From Alphaproteobacteria bacterium casp-alpha6 (GTDB lineage Bacteria; Pseudomonadota; Alphaproteobacteria; Rhodobacterales; Rhodobacteraceae), in the NCBI GenBank assembly GCA_001510135.1, contig LFER01000060.1, positions 1 through 46,115 on the forward strand: a stretch of 46,115 nucleotides of DNA, in the 5' to 3' direction. The translations under genes were made by a program, and so were the position numbers. The number at the start of each line of letters is the position of its first letter. The first letter of the stretch is position 1. Positions 1-8,900 of the stretch are shown in pieces. Under the pieces are notes generated by a model, which saw nothing but the letters and a program-made list of their open reading frames with translations, searched no databases and had not been told where the DNA came from.

Positions 1-516
1 ATAGCCGTTGGGGTGTTGTATCGAAAGATATTGTTTTACCAAATCGCGGTGCGCAAGATCATCTGCGTCAAAGGTCATCACATACCCAGAAGGGCGGGCC
101 AGTTTGGGAAAATACTCTACAAGCTTTGCAAGTTTTGCCCATTTGTCATTGCCGGTGATCGGTTGATCAAAGGGCAAAAACTGTATCCGTTCGTCATTTG
201 GCAGGCTCGGGCGATCCTGTCCACAAATGATTGCAATCCAGTTGGGATCGCTTTGATTGACAAAGGACATCAGTGTTTTCAGAAGGTTGTCTTCTACCAG
301 CGACCAATCACTCACATGTTCGCGCCGCACCAGCGGCAAAAGAAATACCACCTGAGACGCAGTAGACTGACGGGCACGTTTTTCCCCACGCACCATCAGA
401 GCCAATCTTTCTGAGGGTTGAAGTGACGCGTTTTGATCTGCCTTCAATATACCAAGCCGCGCCAGCCCTAAATTGCGCCACCGTTTGATTTTGGGCGTTG
501 CTGGCGCCTGCTGCAT
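1..516 (-). CDS. Glycosyltransferase-like protein, N-terminal part (cut by window edge)
   Basis: An open frame runs from an ATG at 516 to the left edge on the minus strand: 172 codons without a stop. It was found by reading the reverse complement, because its stop lies outside the window. The only in-frame ATG after the upstream TGA (about 535) is at 516. The product begins MQQAPATPKIKRWRNLGLAR and contains the stretch VMTFDADDLAHRDLV, a DxDD-type acidic motif preceded by hydrophobic residues. This resembles the metal/nucleotide-sugar site of family 2 or rhamnosyltransferase-like glycosyltransferases. It starts 31 nt after the stop of the DUF2244 gene and shares its direction, so co-transcription is likely. 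That the frame is coding is well supported; the glycosyltransferase role is inferred from one motif. Confidence 0.6.
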   Translation of the reverse strand, partial: MQQAPATPKIKRWRNLGLARLGILKADQNASLQPSERLALMVRGEKRARQSTASQVVFLLPLVRREHVSDWSLVEDNLLKTLMSFVNQSDPNWIAIICGQDRPSLPNDERIQFLPFDQPITGNDKWAKLAKLVEYFPKLARPSGYVMTFDADDLAHRDLVKQYLSIQHPNGY

Positions 517-547
517 GCCTGCCTCATCACATACTCATCTGTACGGT

Positions 548-1045
548 TTAGTCTTTATAGAGTGCCAGCGCGGTGCGCAATTCGTTGTAAAGCGATTTTC
601 GCTCATCTTCGCTTAGAAATGCTCCGATTTCCACTTCTCGCCCGTTTCCGTTTAACGTCACATAGTTGGGAACAGGACCTTCTGTGTGATAAAGTTGCAC
701 CCTGCTCCAATATCCTTCACATTCCCAGCTTTGCACATCCCCCGAAGAATTTGTGCGCGTCAGTTCCAGGCGTGTGGTTCCTATTTGTAATCGTTCGAAA
801 ATCTGATTGTTCCTGTAGCTCTTCTGCAAGGCTACCCAAACCCCCCAAAGGGCCATCATCATAAATGGCAGAAGCCCCCAGAATATTATTGTGCCAGTGA
901 GTGCCAAGAGCGGGATAAGGATCAGTGCAAATGTGATCAGGATGAACCCCGCAAATCCTTGCTTTGGCAATGAGTTATGTGGCCAAAGCTCCAAAATTCG
1001 CGTTGCACTTTGGCTGTCCTGTTGCACGTTCCAGCGATATGGCAT
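548..1045 (-). CDS. DUF2244 domain inner-membrane protein
   Basis: A 165-residue protein with two closely spaced hydrophobic segments at about residues 30-50 and 53-72, followed by a soluble domain of mixed strands containing W-ECEGYWSRVQL and a C-terminal basic/acidic helix (EDERKSLYNELRTAL). This layout matches the DUF2244 integral membrane family. The family often sits directly downstream of ctaD in Rhodobacterales, as here, so a role in cytochrome oxidase assembly or maintenance is a reasonable guess but unproven. A strong hairpin with a T-run lies between ctaD and this gene, so it may have its own promoter or depend on read-through. Confidence 0.75.
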   Translation of the reverse strand: MPYRWNVQQDSQSATRILELWPHNSLPKQGFAGFILITFALILIPLLALTGTIIFWGLLPFMMMALWGVWVALQKSYRNNQIFERLQIGTTRLELTRTNSSGDVQSWECEGYWSRVQLYHTEGPVPNYVTLNGNGREVEIGAFLSEDERKSLYNELRTALALYKD

Positions 1046-1125
1046 TTTTCTTCCTTCCGCATCTTACATGTAAAATGTTTTCAGGTTTGTGCATGAGAAA
1101 TCATGTCGCAGTTTGCCGGTAAAGA

Positions 1126-1151
1126 AAAAACCCGCCAAGGGGCGGGTTTTT
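1126..1151 (-). terminator. Rho-independent terminator of ctaD
   Basis: CCCGCC (1131-1136), loop AAGG, GGCGGG (1141-1146). On the minus strand the stem is followed by a run of T. It lies 19 nt after the ctaD stop. The flanking A-run and T-run make it usable in both directions. Confidence 0.85.
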
Positions 1152-1169
1152 GCTGTTTCATTCACCATT

Positions 1170-2858
1170 TTAATGGGCGTTGGATTTATCCCATTCTTCC
1201 TGCTTTGGAAGAATTTCAAAGGTATGCTCTGGAGGTGGTGATGGCAATGTCCACTCCAGTGTGTCTGCATACTCATTCCAATAGTTGTTCTGAGTAATCC
1301 GTGCACCGCGCAACAAAGAATATGCGATAATGCCAAAGAACAACACGAAGGATGCAAATGAAAGGAACGCTCCAAGGCTTGACCACCAGTTCCAGTAAGC
1401 GAAAGCTTCTGGATAGTCGATGTACCGGCGCGGCATGCCTTGACGCCCCAAGAAATGCTGCGGGAAAAACGTCAGGTTTGACCCGATAAACATCATCCAG
1501 AAATGCAACTTCCCAGCCCATTCAGGATAGGCGCGTCCCGTCATTTTCCCAAAGTAGAAGTAAATACCGGCAAAGATGGTAAAGACCGCGCCAAGCGACA
1601 TCACATAATGGAAGTGCGCAACGACATAGTAAGTGTCATGATACGCACGATCCAGCGGTGCTTGCGCCAGTACGATTCCGGTTACGCCCCCGACGGTGAA
1701 CAGGAAAAGAAATCCGAATGCCCAAAGCATAGGCGTTTTGAACTCAATGGATCCTCCCCAGAGGGTGGCAATCCAGCTGAACACTTTGATCCCTGTGGGT
1801 ACCGCGATGACCATTGTCGCCAGCATAAAATATGATTGCTGTGTTAGGGACATCCCAACTGTGTACATATGGTGCGCCCATACCACAAAGCCCAGTACGC
1901 CAATAGCGATCAGCGCCCAAACCATGGGAAGGTATCCAAAGACCGGCTTGCGGGCAAAGGTTGCGATCACGTGACTGATCAATCCAAAACCGGGCAGGAT
2001 AATGATGTAAACTTCGGGGTGTCCAAAGAACCACAGGATGTGTTGGTAAAGGATCGGGTCACCACCACCTGCAGGATCAAAGAAGGTTGTTCCGAAATTT
2101 CGGTCGGTCAACAACATGGTGATCGCGCCTGCCAGTACCGGTAGAGACAAAAGGATCAGCCATGCGGTGACAAAGATCGACCATGAAAACAGGGGAACTT
2201 TGAACAGCGTCATGCCAGGGGCACGCATGTTCAGGAAGGTTGTGATCATATTGATCGCCCCAAGAATTGACGAAGCACCGGAAACGTGGACCGCGAAGAT
2301 CGCAAGGTCCATAGACATGCCCGCTTCGTTCACAGAAAGAGGTGGGTAAAGCACCCAACCAACACCGGATCCGGCCTGACCGTTGCCTCCTGGTGACAAT
2401 ACAGAACACACCGCCAGTGTTGTTCCTGCAACATATAGCCAGAGTGAAAGGTTGTTCATCCGCGGAAATGCCATATCCGGCGCCCCGATTTGCAACGGCA
2501 TGAAATAGTTTCCAAAACCACCAAAAAGTGCGGGGATAACAACGAAGAACATCATCAAAATGCCGTGTCCGGTCACCAGAACGTTCCACAAATGCCCGTT
2601 TGGCGCGTAACAATCCGTGCCACCTGACACCAATCTTGCCGCTGGTTCTCCAAATTCGTTCAAACACATGTATTGAACGCCGGGATCCATGAGCTCAAGG
2701 CGCATGTACACCGTAAAGGCAACTGAAATAAGACCAACAAAGGCTGAAATGATCAGGTATAAAATACCGATGTCTTTGTGGTTGGTGGACATGAACCACC
2801 GCGTGAAAAAACTGCGTTCGTCGCTATGGTCGTGGCCATGAATGGCTGCGTCTGCCAT
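1170..2858 (-). CDS. ctaD: Cytochrome c oxidase subunit I (aa3 type)
   Basis: This is the catalytic subunit of the aa3-type terminal oxidase, which reduces oxygen to water at the heme a3-CuB centre and pumps protons across the inner membrane. The 562-residue length is normal. Visible hallmarks are the [12 protein letters not shown]-terminus, the GHPEVYI segment with the CuB histidine and the proton-channel glutamate, the paired histidines in [10 protein letters not shown], the K-channel region, and [11 protein letters not shown] carrying the heme a and a3 ligands. About twelve hydrophobic helices span the sequence. The ATG at 2858 follows a GGAG at a suitable distance. It is transcribed alone or with the downstream DUF2244 gene; no ctaC or ctaE lies nearby, which is common in this group because ctaD is often separate. 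Confidence 0.97.
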   Translation of the reverse strand: MADAAIHGHDHSDERSFFTRWFMSTNHKDIGILYLIISAFVGLISVAFTVYMRLELMDPGVQYMCLNEFGEPAARLVSGGTDCYAPNGHLWNVLVTGHGILMMFFVVIPALFGGFGNYFMPLQIGAPDMAFPRMNNLSLWLYVAGTTLAVCSVLSPGGNGQAGSGVGWVLYPPLSVNEAGMSMDLAIFAVHVSGASSILGAINMITTFLNMRAPGMTLFKVPLFSWSIFVTAWLILLSLPVLAGAITMLLTDRNFGTTFFDPAGGGDPILYQHILWFFGHPEVYIIILPGFGLISHVIATFARKPVFGYLPMVWALIAIGVLGFVVWAHHMYTVGMSLTQQSYFMLATMVIAVPTGIKVFSWIATLWGGSIEFKTPMLWAFGFLFLFTVGGVTGIVLAQAPLDRAYHDTYYVVAHFHYVMSLGAVFTIFAGIYFYFGKMTGRAYPEWAGKLHFWMMFIGSNLTFFPQHFLGRQGMPRRYIDYPEAFAYWNWWSSLGAFLSFASFVLFFGIIAYSLLRGARITQNNYWNEYADTLEWTLPSPPPEHTFEILPKQEEWDKSNAH

Positions 2859-2990
2859 ATCTTGCTCCTGCTTATGTTAGCTTTTGTACTAGCTGTGCCA
2901 AAAACGACTCAAACGCCGCTTCTGATCTCTCCGGCGTGACCATACGCTCGCTGTCCCAGACAGGCAATGCACGTCTTTGCCGCAGGGGGG

Positions 2991-3017
2991 GATATATTGA
3001 CGCGGTCAAAGTGTAAA
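2991..3017 (-). promoter_or_regulatory. Candidate ctaD promoter overlapping a TTGAC-GTCAA palindrome
   Basis: On the minus strand a TTTACA hexamer (3012-3017) and a TATATC hexamer (2991-2996) are separated by 15 nt. The spacer contains TTGAC-cgc-GTCAA (2997-3009), an inverted repeat resembling FNR/CRP-type half-sites but with a 3-nt rather than 4-nt centre. The spacing is short for a sigma-70 promoter, so the call is weak. Confidence 0.3.
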
Positions 3018-3054
3018 CTGACAAACAGCTTTACATCTTGGGGCGGCATAAAAA

Positions 3055-3711
3055 TTAGGTAAAATGTCTCTCAAAAGTCTTTTTCAATTCTACATCCAGA
3101 TCATGGAGCGTTACGGGTAATCCCAGATCTACGAGGCTCGTCACCCCATGCTCTGAAATGCCACAGGGAACGATTCCCGTGAAATGATCAAGTTCGGGCT
3201 CCACATTTATCGAGATGCCATGAAAGGATACCCATTTTCTAAGTCGAATTCCTATGGCGGCAATTTTATCTTCTGACACGTGACCGTCTGGCCTTTTGGG
3301 TATTTCGGGGCGTTCGACCCAGACACCTACTCGACCCTCTCGAATTTCGCCTTTGACGTTGAACTGATCCAACGTGGCAATCACCCAATCTTCGAGTGCT
3401 TTGACAAAAGCCCGTATGTCTTTTCCCCGACGATTGAGGTCGAGCATCACATAAATAACACGTTGGCCCGGCCCATGATACGTGTATTGCCCCCCACGCT
3501 TTGAGGTATAGACAGGAAAACGATTGACGGACAGGAGGTCCTGTTCACGGGCGCTGGTGCCAGCGGTATAAAGCGGGGGGTGCTCTAGAAGCCAAATCGC
3601 CTCCGAGGCTTTTCCCTCTATGATCTGCTGAACGCGGGTTTCCATAAAAGTTACGGCGTCTTCATACTCAGTCAAGCCCTCGCTGATAATCCATTCCACA
3701 GTGTGGTTCAT
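3055..3711 (-). CDS. lipB: Octanoyltransferase LipB
   Basis: Transfers the octanoyl group from octanoyl-ACP to lipoyl domains of 2-oxoacid dehydrogenases and GcvH, the first step of endogenous lipoate assembly in the cytoplasm. The 218 residues contain the family signature R72[11 protein letters not shown]83, the catalytic lysine in K149-IAAIG, and the acyl-thioester cysteine C183 in GIVPCGI. The length fits the family. The ATG at 3711 has an AAAGG ribosome-binding site. It lies upstream of ctaD on the same strand with about 200 nt between, so it is probably a separate transcription unit. No lipA is seen in the window. Confidence 0.96.
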   Translation of the reverse strand: MNHTVEWIISEGLTEYEDAVTFMETRVQQIIEGKASEAIWLLEHPPLYTAGTSAREQDLLSVNRFPVYTSKRGGQYTYHGPGQRVIYVMLDLNRRGKDIRAFVKALEDWVIATLDQFNVKGEIREGRVGVWVERPEIPKRPDGHVSEDKIAAIGIRLRKWVSFHGISINVEPELDHFTGIVPCGISEHGVTSLVDLGLPVTLHDLDVELKKTFERHFT

Positions 3712-3737
3712 GAAATTCGACCTTTCTGTCGGTGGTC

Positions 3738-3758
3738 GCGCTGTGTCATATACAGCGC
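3738..3758. promoter_or_regulatory. Inverted repeat upstream of lipB
   Basis: GCGCTGT (3738-3744), 7-nt spacer, ACAGCGC (3752-3758): perfect 7-bp arms lying 27 nt before the lipB start in the lipB/VOC divergent intergenic region. Possible operator; the regulator is unknown. Confidence 0.35.
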
Positions 3759-3835
3759 AAATGCCCCGGTTCGGATGGGCCTGCGGATTTGCTTTTGTCC
3801 GCCACTTTGGGTGCTTTTGTTTGTCATACTCGTTT

Positions 3836-3850
3836 CACGTAAGTTACGTG
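3836..3850. promoter_or_regulatory. 15-bp palindrome CACGTAAGTTACGTG
   Basis: A perfect palindrome around one central base in the divergent region, about 98 nt upstream of the VOC gene. It overlaps the spacer after a TTGTCA hexamer (from about 3822), as an operator over a plus-strand promoter would. The binding protein cannot be identified from the sequence. Confidence 0.4.
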
Positions 3851-3947
3851 TTAAAAGATCATGTCGCACCTCTGGTGTGCAAATTCAACTAACTCTTCGC
3901 AATGAAAACCCATTGCACGGAAGAATATCTGGATGTAGCAAAGTTGC

Positions 3948-4559
3948 ATGTTGAAATTAGACCACGTTGTATTGGCAGCTGAAACCCTAGAAGAGGGCGT
4001 TGATTACGTTCAAGACCGTCTTGGCGTTTCCCTTGATGCGGGGGGGCAACATGATCTGTTTGGGACGCATAATCGGTTGCTTGGACTGGGTGATTGTTAC
4101 TTTGAGGTGATCGCGCGCAATCCGCTGGCAAAACCGGCACAGCGGCCCCTTTGGTTTGATCTGGAGCATTTTGCAGGTCCTCCCCGGGTGATAACGTGGC
4201 TGTGTCAAACACGCGAAATGGGTCAAACTTTATCGGCCCTGCCATACGATCCCGGTCAGGTGATTACAGTTACACGCGACGATCTGATATGGGATCTTAC
4301 GGTTGCAGAGGATGGTCGCTTGGCGATGGGTGGTGCAGCCCCGTCGATCATAGACTGGAAAACAACCATACCCCCGACATATAGATTGCTGGAAGCGGGA
4401 TGCAGATTGAAACAATTGACGGTGTCTCACCCGCAGGCAGGTCAGCTTCGTGCTTGGGCAGACCATATGCTGAAGGATCCACGCATAGGTTTTGAGACGT
4501 CAGAAATGCCCATGATGAGCCTTACAATCAGCACGCCGCAAGGGGACGCGGATTTATGA
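3948..4559 (+). CDS. VOC-superfamily (glyoxalase-like) protein
   Basis: A 203-residue cytoplasmic protein starting MLKLDHVVLAAETLEEGVDYV, the usual first strand and helix of a glyoxalase/bleomycin-resistance/dioxygenase (VOC) module. It is followed by LGVSLDAGGQHDLFGTHNRLLGLGDCYFEVIA, with a histidine and glutamate in places typical of VOC metal ligands. The length and the later SIIDWKTTIPP and LKQLTVSHPQA segments suggest two VOC-like halves, as in the Glyoxalase_3 type domain. The substrate is unknown. Its TGA overlaps the ATG of the following acetyltransferase gene (ATGA), so the two are translationally coupled. Confidence 0.75.
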   Translation: MLKLDHVVLAAETLEEGVDYVQDRLGVSLDAGGQHDLFGTHNRLLGLGDCYFEVIARNPLAKPAQRPLWFDLEHFAGPPRVITWLCQTREMGQTLSALPYDPGQVITVTRDDLIWDLTVAEDGRLAMGGAAPSIIDWKTTIPPTYRLLEAGCRLKQLTVSHPQAGQLRAWADHMLKDPRIGFETSEMPMMSLTISTPQGDADL

Positions 4560-5047
4560 TCCACATCCGTTCAGCGTCTGAGACAGATGCGGATGCCATT
4601 GCCGATATCTGGAATTATTATATCAGCGAAACGACAGTTACATTTAATTCTGTCGAAAAAACGCACGACACCGTGAAAGAGGCGATTGTGGCCTGTGACC
4701 GAGACAATCGTGCCTTTTTGGTGGCTGAGGATGGCGGGAATTTGTTGGGATTTTGCACTTATTTTCAATTCAGGGGCGGTATCGGCTATGTCAAAACCAT
4801 GGAACATACGATCTTAACCCACCGCGAGGCAAAAGGCGCGGGTATCGGGCGCGCTTTGATGGAGCGTTTATGTGCGCATGCCAAAGCGGGCGGAGTGAAA
4901 TCTCTTTGGGCTGGGGTCAGCGCGGATAATCCTGCAGGTGTTGCATTTCATGAACGGATTGGATTTTCCACTATCGCGCGGCTGCCACAGGTTGGCTTCA
5001 AGTTTGACCGTTGGATCGATTTGATCTTGCTGCAGAAAATCCTTTAA
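4556..5047 (+). CDS. GNAT acetyltransferase of the Pat/MddA type
   Basis: A 163-residue GNAT enzyme using acetyl-CoA. The N-terminus IRSASETDADAIADIWNYYI and the TTVTF segment, the acetyl-CoA loop HREAKGAGIGRALMERL, the NPAGVAFHERIGF motif, and the C-terminal VGFKFDRWIDLILLQ are all features of the phosphinothricin / methionine sulfoximine / methionine sulfone acetyltransferase group. Family members acetylate the amino group of glutamine- or methionine-like analogues and detoxify them. The exact substrate here is not known. It overlaps the VOC gene by 4 nt. Confidence 0.85.
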   Translation: MIHIRSASETDADAIADIWNYYISETTVTFNSVEKTHDTVKEAIVACDRDNRAFLVAEDGGNLLGFCTYFQFRGGIGYVKTMEHTILTHREAKGAGIGRALMERLCAHAKAGGVKSLWAGVSADNPAGVAFHERIGFSTIARLPQVGFKFDRWIDLILLQKIL

Positions 5048-5162
5048 TGAAGAGCGATTAATTTACCTGCAAGGCATGCGATATGAAAAACGCTGCTTTG
5101 TTTGGTCATTTACACAGTTATTTTACTGGTGAAAATGCGCACAGACGGTTAAAGAGCCTGCC

Positions 5163-5852
5163 ATGTCACTCTGGGCACGCATATCCAAAGCTCTCTCTGG
5201 CCTTTCAATAGGAGAAGGGCTGTCAGCGATCTTTGATCGTTTGCGCAAACCACCTGAGCGCTCTATCGGGTTTACCATAGCCGTTATTGCACTATCGGCA
5301 AAAATGGCAAAGGCAGATGGCCAGGTAACCCGCGATGAGGTCAGCGCCTTTCGCGAAGTGTTCCATATCCCAGAAAACGCTTTGGAACAGGCCGCGCGTG
5401 TTTTCAATCTTGCTCGTCAGGACGTATCGGGCTTTGAACTTTATGCCAGAAATATCGCCCGCATGTTCGGGGCTGGTGATCGGGTCCTTCACGATTTGCT
5501 CGAAGGGTTATTTCATATCGCTGCGGCCGATGGGAAATACCATCCCAACGAAAATGCCTTCTTGGAAGAGGTTGCTCATGAATTTGGCCTAAATGCCCGC
5601 GAATTTCGCGCCATTCGCGCACGCTACGTTGTCGATCAGCCTCCCGATCCATATGAGGTCTTGGGCGTGACACCAGACCAAAGTCTGGATGAGATCAAAC
5701 GTGTTTGGCGCAAATTGGTGCGTGAAAGCCATCCCGATCAGATGATCGCGCGGGGGGTTCCGGCAGAGGCAGTGAAACTGGCCGAAAAACGTCTTATTTG
5801 GCTAAACGAAGCTTTTGACTCCATCGAAGCGGAAAAAGCCGGCAAAGCGTGA
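5163..5852 (+). CDS. TerB-like / DnaJ-domain co-chaperone (DjlA-like)
   Basis: A 229-residue protein with an N-terminal helical TerB-type domain (about residues 35-145; conserved acidic segments AKADGQVTRDE and AAADGKYHPNE) and a C-terminal J domain (about 162-225). The J domain keeps the HPD tripeptide in ESHPDQMIARG, needed to stimulate DnaK ATPase. The order matches DjlA-type proteins, but the N-terminal membrane anchor of E. coli DjlA is absent, so it is probably cytosolic. It stands alone with a hairpin just downstream. Confidence 0.85.
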   Translation: MSLWARISKALSGLSIGEGLSAIFDRLRKPPERSIGFTIAVIALSAKMAKADGQVTRDEVSAFREVFHIPENALEQAARVFNLARQDVSGFELYARNIARMFGAGDRVLHDLLEGLFHIAAADGKYHPNENAFLEEVAHEFGLNAREFRAIRARYVVDQPPDPYEVLGVTPDQSLDEIKRVWRKLVRESHPDQMIARGVPAEAVKLAEKRLIWLNEAFDSIEAEKAGKA

Positions 5853-5876
5853 CCAGAAGACATGAGTCAATTATTC

Positions 5877-5908
5877 GGGCAGCACCTGACCCTCAGCAGA
5901 TGCCGCCC
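5877..5908 (+). terminator. Hairpin after the J-domain gene, possible terminator
   Basis: GGGCAGCA (5877-5884) pairs with TGCCGCCC (5901-5908) with one A-C mismatch, followed by TCATTTT. It lies 25 nt after the stop; the T-run is imperfect. Confidence 0.45.
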
Positions 5909-6004
5909 TCATTTTCCCCCGCATCAGTGGTCTTGGGCAGGGGAGTAACGCATTTCGTTTAGAACAATTTATTGGGATCAGTTCAGAAATGCGGTATTCC
6001 AAAT

Positions 6005-6040
6005 GGCCGGCACGTGGGATTCAGACATTAGGTGCTGGCC
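6005..6040 (-). terminator. Nine-base-pair hairpin 3' of tmm
   Basis: GGCCGGCAC (6005-6013) pairs with GTGCTGGCC (6032-6040) with one G-U pair and an 18-nt loop. It lies 9 nt downstream of the tmm stop. The T-run that follows on the minus strand is weak, so it may act as a transcript-end stabiliser rather than a classical terminator. Confidence 0.45.
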
Positions 6041-6049
6041 TGCAGGGAT

Positions 6050-7396
6050 TTAATTTTGCAAATAGACCTCCTTGCTGTCGTCCAGTGCATCGACCCATGG
6101 AGTATGGTGGACTGGCGCCATGGTGCCAGTGATTACCGATTTATACGCGTTGTCGCGGAATTCCATGATGGCTTCGGTTTTGTGTTTCTTCCATTGGTAG
6201 AAAGCTTCACAGGCCCCATCCACGTCAAAACTTGGATAATCGGTTTCCGCAATCAATTCTTCGACGTAATCACCCTGATACCTGATGCAGTATTTACCAT
6301 CTGCGCTGACCTCTTCGCGGGTAATGCGTTCCTCAACATCGGCCAACATTTCTGCCTTATCGCCTGGAAGGGCGATTTTATCCATGATCACATCACGTGC
6401 CCACCATGCCTGAGCGTCAAACATGTTGAAGGTAAACCACTGGTCCTGCATCCCAAGATAAAAGACTTTGGGATTATCGATCCAAGCCACGCCTTTGTAG
6501 AGGTTTGCTGTCGCCAGCCGGTTCGCGGTTTTTAGGCGTAGATCATCGGGCAAGAAGGGGAAATGATGTTTGTAGCCTGTACAAAGGATGATCGCGTCCA
6601 CCTCTTTACTGGTTCCATCCTTGAAGTGCGCTGTTTTTCCCTCCACCCGCTGCAAGGCGGGAACCTCTTTCCAATTGTCAGGCCAGTTGAACCCCATGGG
6701 TGCGGTACGATGTGCAACGGTTACGGATTTGCAGCCGTATTTCCAACATTGCGATCCAATGTCTTCGGCAGAATAGCTGGTGCCAAGGATCAGGATGTCT
6801 TTATCGGTGAATTCTCGGGCATCGCGGAAATCATGAGCATGTAAAAGACGCCCGTTATACGTTTCAAATCCTTCATAGTGCGGCACATTTGGCGTTGAAA
6901 AATGACCCGAGGCCACAACCAGATGAGAAAACTCTTCGCTATAAGAGGTGTCATTGGCATAATCATGAGCCGTCACTGTAAAAAGCGATGTGGCAGGGTC
7001 ATAATTGACCCATCTGACCGCAGTATTGAAGCGAATCCATTTGCGGATATCGGCCTTCAGAACCCGTCCCTCTATATAGTCAAACAGCACTGCACGAGGA
7101 GGATATGACGCGATTTGTTTGCCAAAATGCTCTTCGAAAGAGTAATCAGCAAATTCCAGACCTTCCTTGGGCCCGTTGGACCAAAGGTAGCGATACATTG
7201 ATGAATGGCAGGGTTCCCCGTTTTCATCGACACCTGTGCGCCAGTCGTAATTCCACAACCCTCCCCAATTGGATTGTTTTTCAAAGCAGACGACCTCAGG
7301 GATTGGTTCTCCATTTTTTGCAGCTGTCTGAAAGGCACGCAATTGTGCGAGGCCAGACGGTCCGGCGCCTATGACTGCGACTCTTTTTTTTGACAT
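6050..7396 (-). CDS. tmm: Trimethylamine monooxygenase (bacterial FMO)
   Basis: An FAD- and NADPH-dependent flavin monooxygenase oxidising trimethylamine to trimethylamine N-oxide in the cytoplasm. The 448-residue length matches bacterial Tmm. Visible motifs are the FAD dinucleotide fold [10 protein letters not shown] (residues 6-15), the FMO identifying motif [11 protein letters not shown] (FxGxxxHxxxF with Tyr first), the NADPH-binding [13 protein letters not shown], and [10 protein letters not shown] near the end of the second Rossmann domain. Overall similarity to the marine Roseobacter/SAR11 Tmm enzymes is strong as I recall them. The ATG at 7396 has an AGAGGA ribosome-binding site. The usual companions tmoXVW and tdm are not in the window. 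A binding-protein-like gene is divergently placed, with a GntR gene beyond it. Confidence 0.9.
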   Translation of the reverse strand: MSKKRVAVIGAGPSGLAQLRAFQTAAKNGEPIPEVVCFEKQSNWGGLWNYDWRTGVDENGEPCHSSMYRYLWSNGPKEGLEFADYSFEEHFGKQIASYPPRAVLFDYIEGRVLKADIRKWIRFNTAVRWVNYDPATSLFTVTAHDYANDTSYSEEFSHLVVASGHFSTPNVPHYEGFETYNGRLLHAHDFRDAREFTDKDILILGTSYSAEDIGSQCWKYGCKSVTVAHRTAPMGFNWPDNWKEVPALQRVEGKTAHFKDGTSKEVDAIILCTGYKHHFPFLPDDLRLKTANRLATANLYKGVAWIDNPKVFYLGMQDQWFTFNMFDAQAWWARDVIMDKIALPGDKAEMLADVEERITREEVSADGKYCIRYQGDYVEELIAETDYPSFDVDGACEAFYQWKKHKTEAIMEFRDNAYKSVITGTMAPVHHTPWVDALDDSKEVYLQN

Positions 7397-7569
7397 TGGT
7401 TCCTCTTATCCTGTTGTTTACACGTATGATTATAGCAGTTTTTTTGACTTTGGTTATATTTTGGTACCTTTTGTTGATCCAATCATACCGATTTAGCGCC
7501 AAACTGTCAATTGTTTTGAAACCGGTTCTTTGGTAAAGGCAGGATCACAAGTTTGGGTGTTTCCGTAAA
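7397..7569. promoter_or_regulatory. Divergent control region of tmm and the PBP-like gene
   Basis: This 173-bp region holds GTATGATT at 7424-7431 and the same octamer on the other strand at 7481-7488 (AATCATAC). The second copy is followed by ATACCGATTTA (7485-7495), which recurs with one difference just before the GntR gene (9640-9650). Two TTTGGT direct repeats (about 7449 and 7460) also occur. These are candidate operator elements. Confidence 0.4.
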
Positions 7570-8874
7570 ATGACAGAAAGCAGTTTTGCCCATCGATTGG
7601 CTGTATCCGCAATTCTTCCCCGTCTGCAGACGGGCATGGGGGAAGCGGTACGCATCGGTTTCCTTGCACCCTTAAGCGGGCCAGTGGAAAGTTGGGGTTT
7701 GCCGGGTCTCCATGGATGCCGACTGTGGGCGAGCTGGATCAATCGTGCGGGTGGGCTTTTGTTGCGGGGGCGTCGTTATCCAGTAGAAATCCATTCTTTT
7801 GATTGCGGATATGATCCACTAAAGGCAGTTGAGGGCGCCAAGGACCTTGTTTTGAACAAAAATGTCCGATTATTATTGATGCTGGGTGGAGATACGTTTT
7901 CCCCGATCCGTGATTTTGTGACCCGCCACAGGGTGTTGACCACAACTCTTTTGCCAAGTGATTTGTCTCCTGACACGCCCTATCTGATTGCACCCAGCGA
8001 ATTGCATCCACTTTACAATGTGACCGGCGTGAATTGGCTTGCCCGTCGCGATCCAAGTGCAAAAAAAATTGCGCTTTGCAGTCAACGAGATGCGCTTGGA
8101 GATCCCTCTTTGGCGACCTATCGTGCAGCTTTAGCAGCCGAAAAAATGGATGTGGCCAAAGAAATTCGCTATGATCCGACGACTTTTGAGGCAAATGCCA
8201 TTGTCGATGCCATGCTGGCTGAAAATCCAGACGTGCTTTGTTGGTGCACAAGCTATACCCCCATGGTGCATGCGATGAGTGAACGGGCTTATTCCAAAGG
8301 ATTTAAGGGACGTATTCTGTCTTGTACTATGGATGATTATCCAGCGCTGATTGCAAAAACCTCTCCTGAATTCATGGAAGGAAGCATTTTCCAGTTTCCC
8401 GATTTTGATGATCCCATGTTGGCAGATACGGCATTTTTCTTTCACAATCCGCATCAGTTTTACGAAGATTACACACGCCAGTTCCCCAATAGTTGGTCTG
8501 CAGTCAGCTGGGAATATGTTGCTGCCTTAGATATTTGGCTCTCTGGGGTGGAAAAAGCCGATACGCTTTCAGCTGTATCTGTTCTGGCTGCTATGAAGCA
8601 GATGAAAGATGTGAAACATGTCTTTGGTCTTGCCCAATGGTGGGGAGAGGAACTTTTTGGAATTTCAAACGCGCTCGTCGGAGATTGGCCGGTTGTGGAA
8701 ATTCGGGATCAAAAAGCACGTATCGTCGAATTTGGATCGATTCCGCAATGGTTAAAGCGACACAAAAACCGCCTCAGAGAAGAAATGCACCGCCTTGATC
8801 AATTATGGGAACAGCGCATCGTTCAAAAAGATGATTTGCGTTCCGTATTTGGAATGGACATTCATGATCTTTAA
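7570..8874 (+). CDS. Type I periplasmic-binding-protein fold protein without signal peptide (LivK/AmiC-like)
   Basis: A 434-residue protein with the LivK/UrtA-type fold: RIGFLAPLSGPVESWGLPGLHGCRLWASWINRAGGLLLRGRRYPVEI is the usual first lobe, followed by LMLGGDTFSP, KKIALCSQRDALGDPS and a C-terminal basic helix. Such proteins bind amino acids, amides or urea. Unlike transport binding proteins it has no Sec or Tat signal: the frame is closed by a TAA at 7534 and no start codon precedes the ATG at 7570. An alternative ATG at 7636 would begin MGEAVRIGFL and also lacks a signal. It is therefore probably a cytoplasmic sensor like AmiC. It is divergent from tmm and convergent with the GntR gene; no permease or ATPase gene is near. 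Ligand is unknown; a methylated amine is a guess. Confidence 0.75.
   Translation: MTESSFAHRLAVSAILPRLQTGMGEAVRIGFLAPLSGPVESWGLPGLHGCRLWASWINRAGGLLLRGRRYPVEIHSFDCGYDPLKAVEGAKDLVLNKNVRLLLMLGGDTFSPIRDFVTRHRVLTTTLLPSDLSPDTPYLIAPSELHPLYNVTGVNWLARRDPSAKKIALCSQRDALGDPSLATYRAALAAEKMDVAKEIRYDPTTFEANAIVDAMLAENPDVLCWCTSYTPMVHAMSERAYSKGFKGRILSCTMDDYPALIAKTSPEFMEGSIFQFPDFDDPMLADTAFFFHNPHQFYEDYTRQFPNSWSAVSWEYVAALDIWLSGVEKADTLSAVSVLAAMKQMKDVKHVFGLAQWWGEELFGISNALVGDWPVVEIRDQKARIVEFGSIPQWLKRHKNRLREEMHRLDQLWEQRIVQKDDLRSVFGMDIHDL
7619..7634. promoter_or_regulatory. 16-bp perfect palindrome inside the start of the PBP-like gene
   Basis: CCCGTCTGCAGACGGG is fully self-complementary and lies immediately before the alternative ATG at 7636. 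It could be an operator or an RNA hairpin over the alternative start, or simply coding sequence. Confidence 0.25.
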
Positions 8875-8900
8875 CAAGAAATAAATCACGCTTGCGCTGA

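Noticed and set aside
13..414. 133-codon plus-strand frame at the left edge
   Set aside because: It is the complement of the open minus-strand glycosyltransferase-like frame, which has a proper start and motif.
2997..3009. FNR/FnrL site upstream of ctaD
   Set aside because: The half-sites are 3 nt apart instead of 4, so it is listed only as part of a candidate promoter.
3701..3954. Plus-strand frames between lipB and the VOC gene
   Set aside because: They overlap lipB and two palindromes, and encode no family-like sequence.
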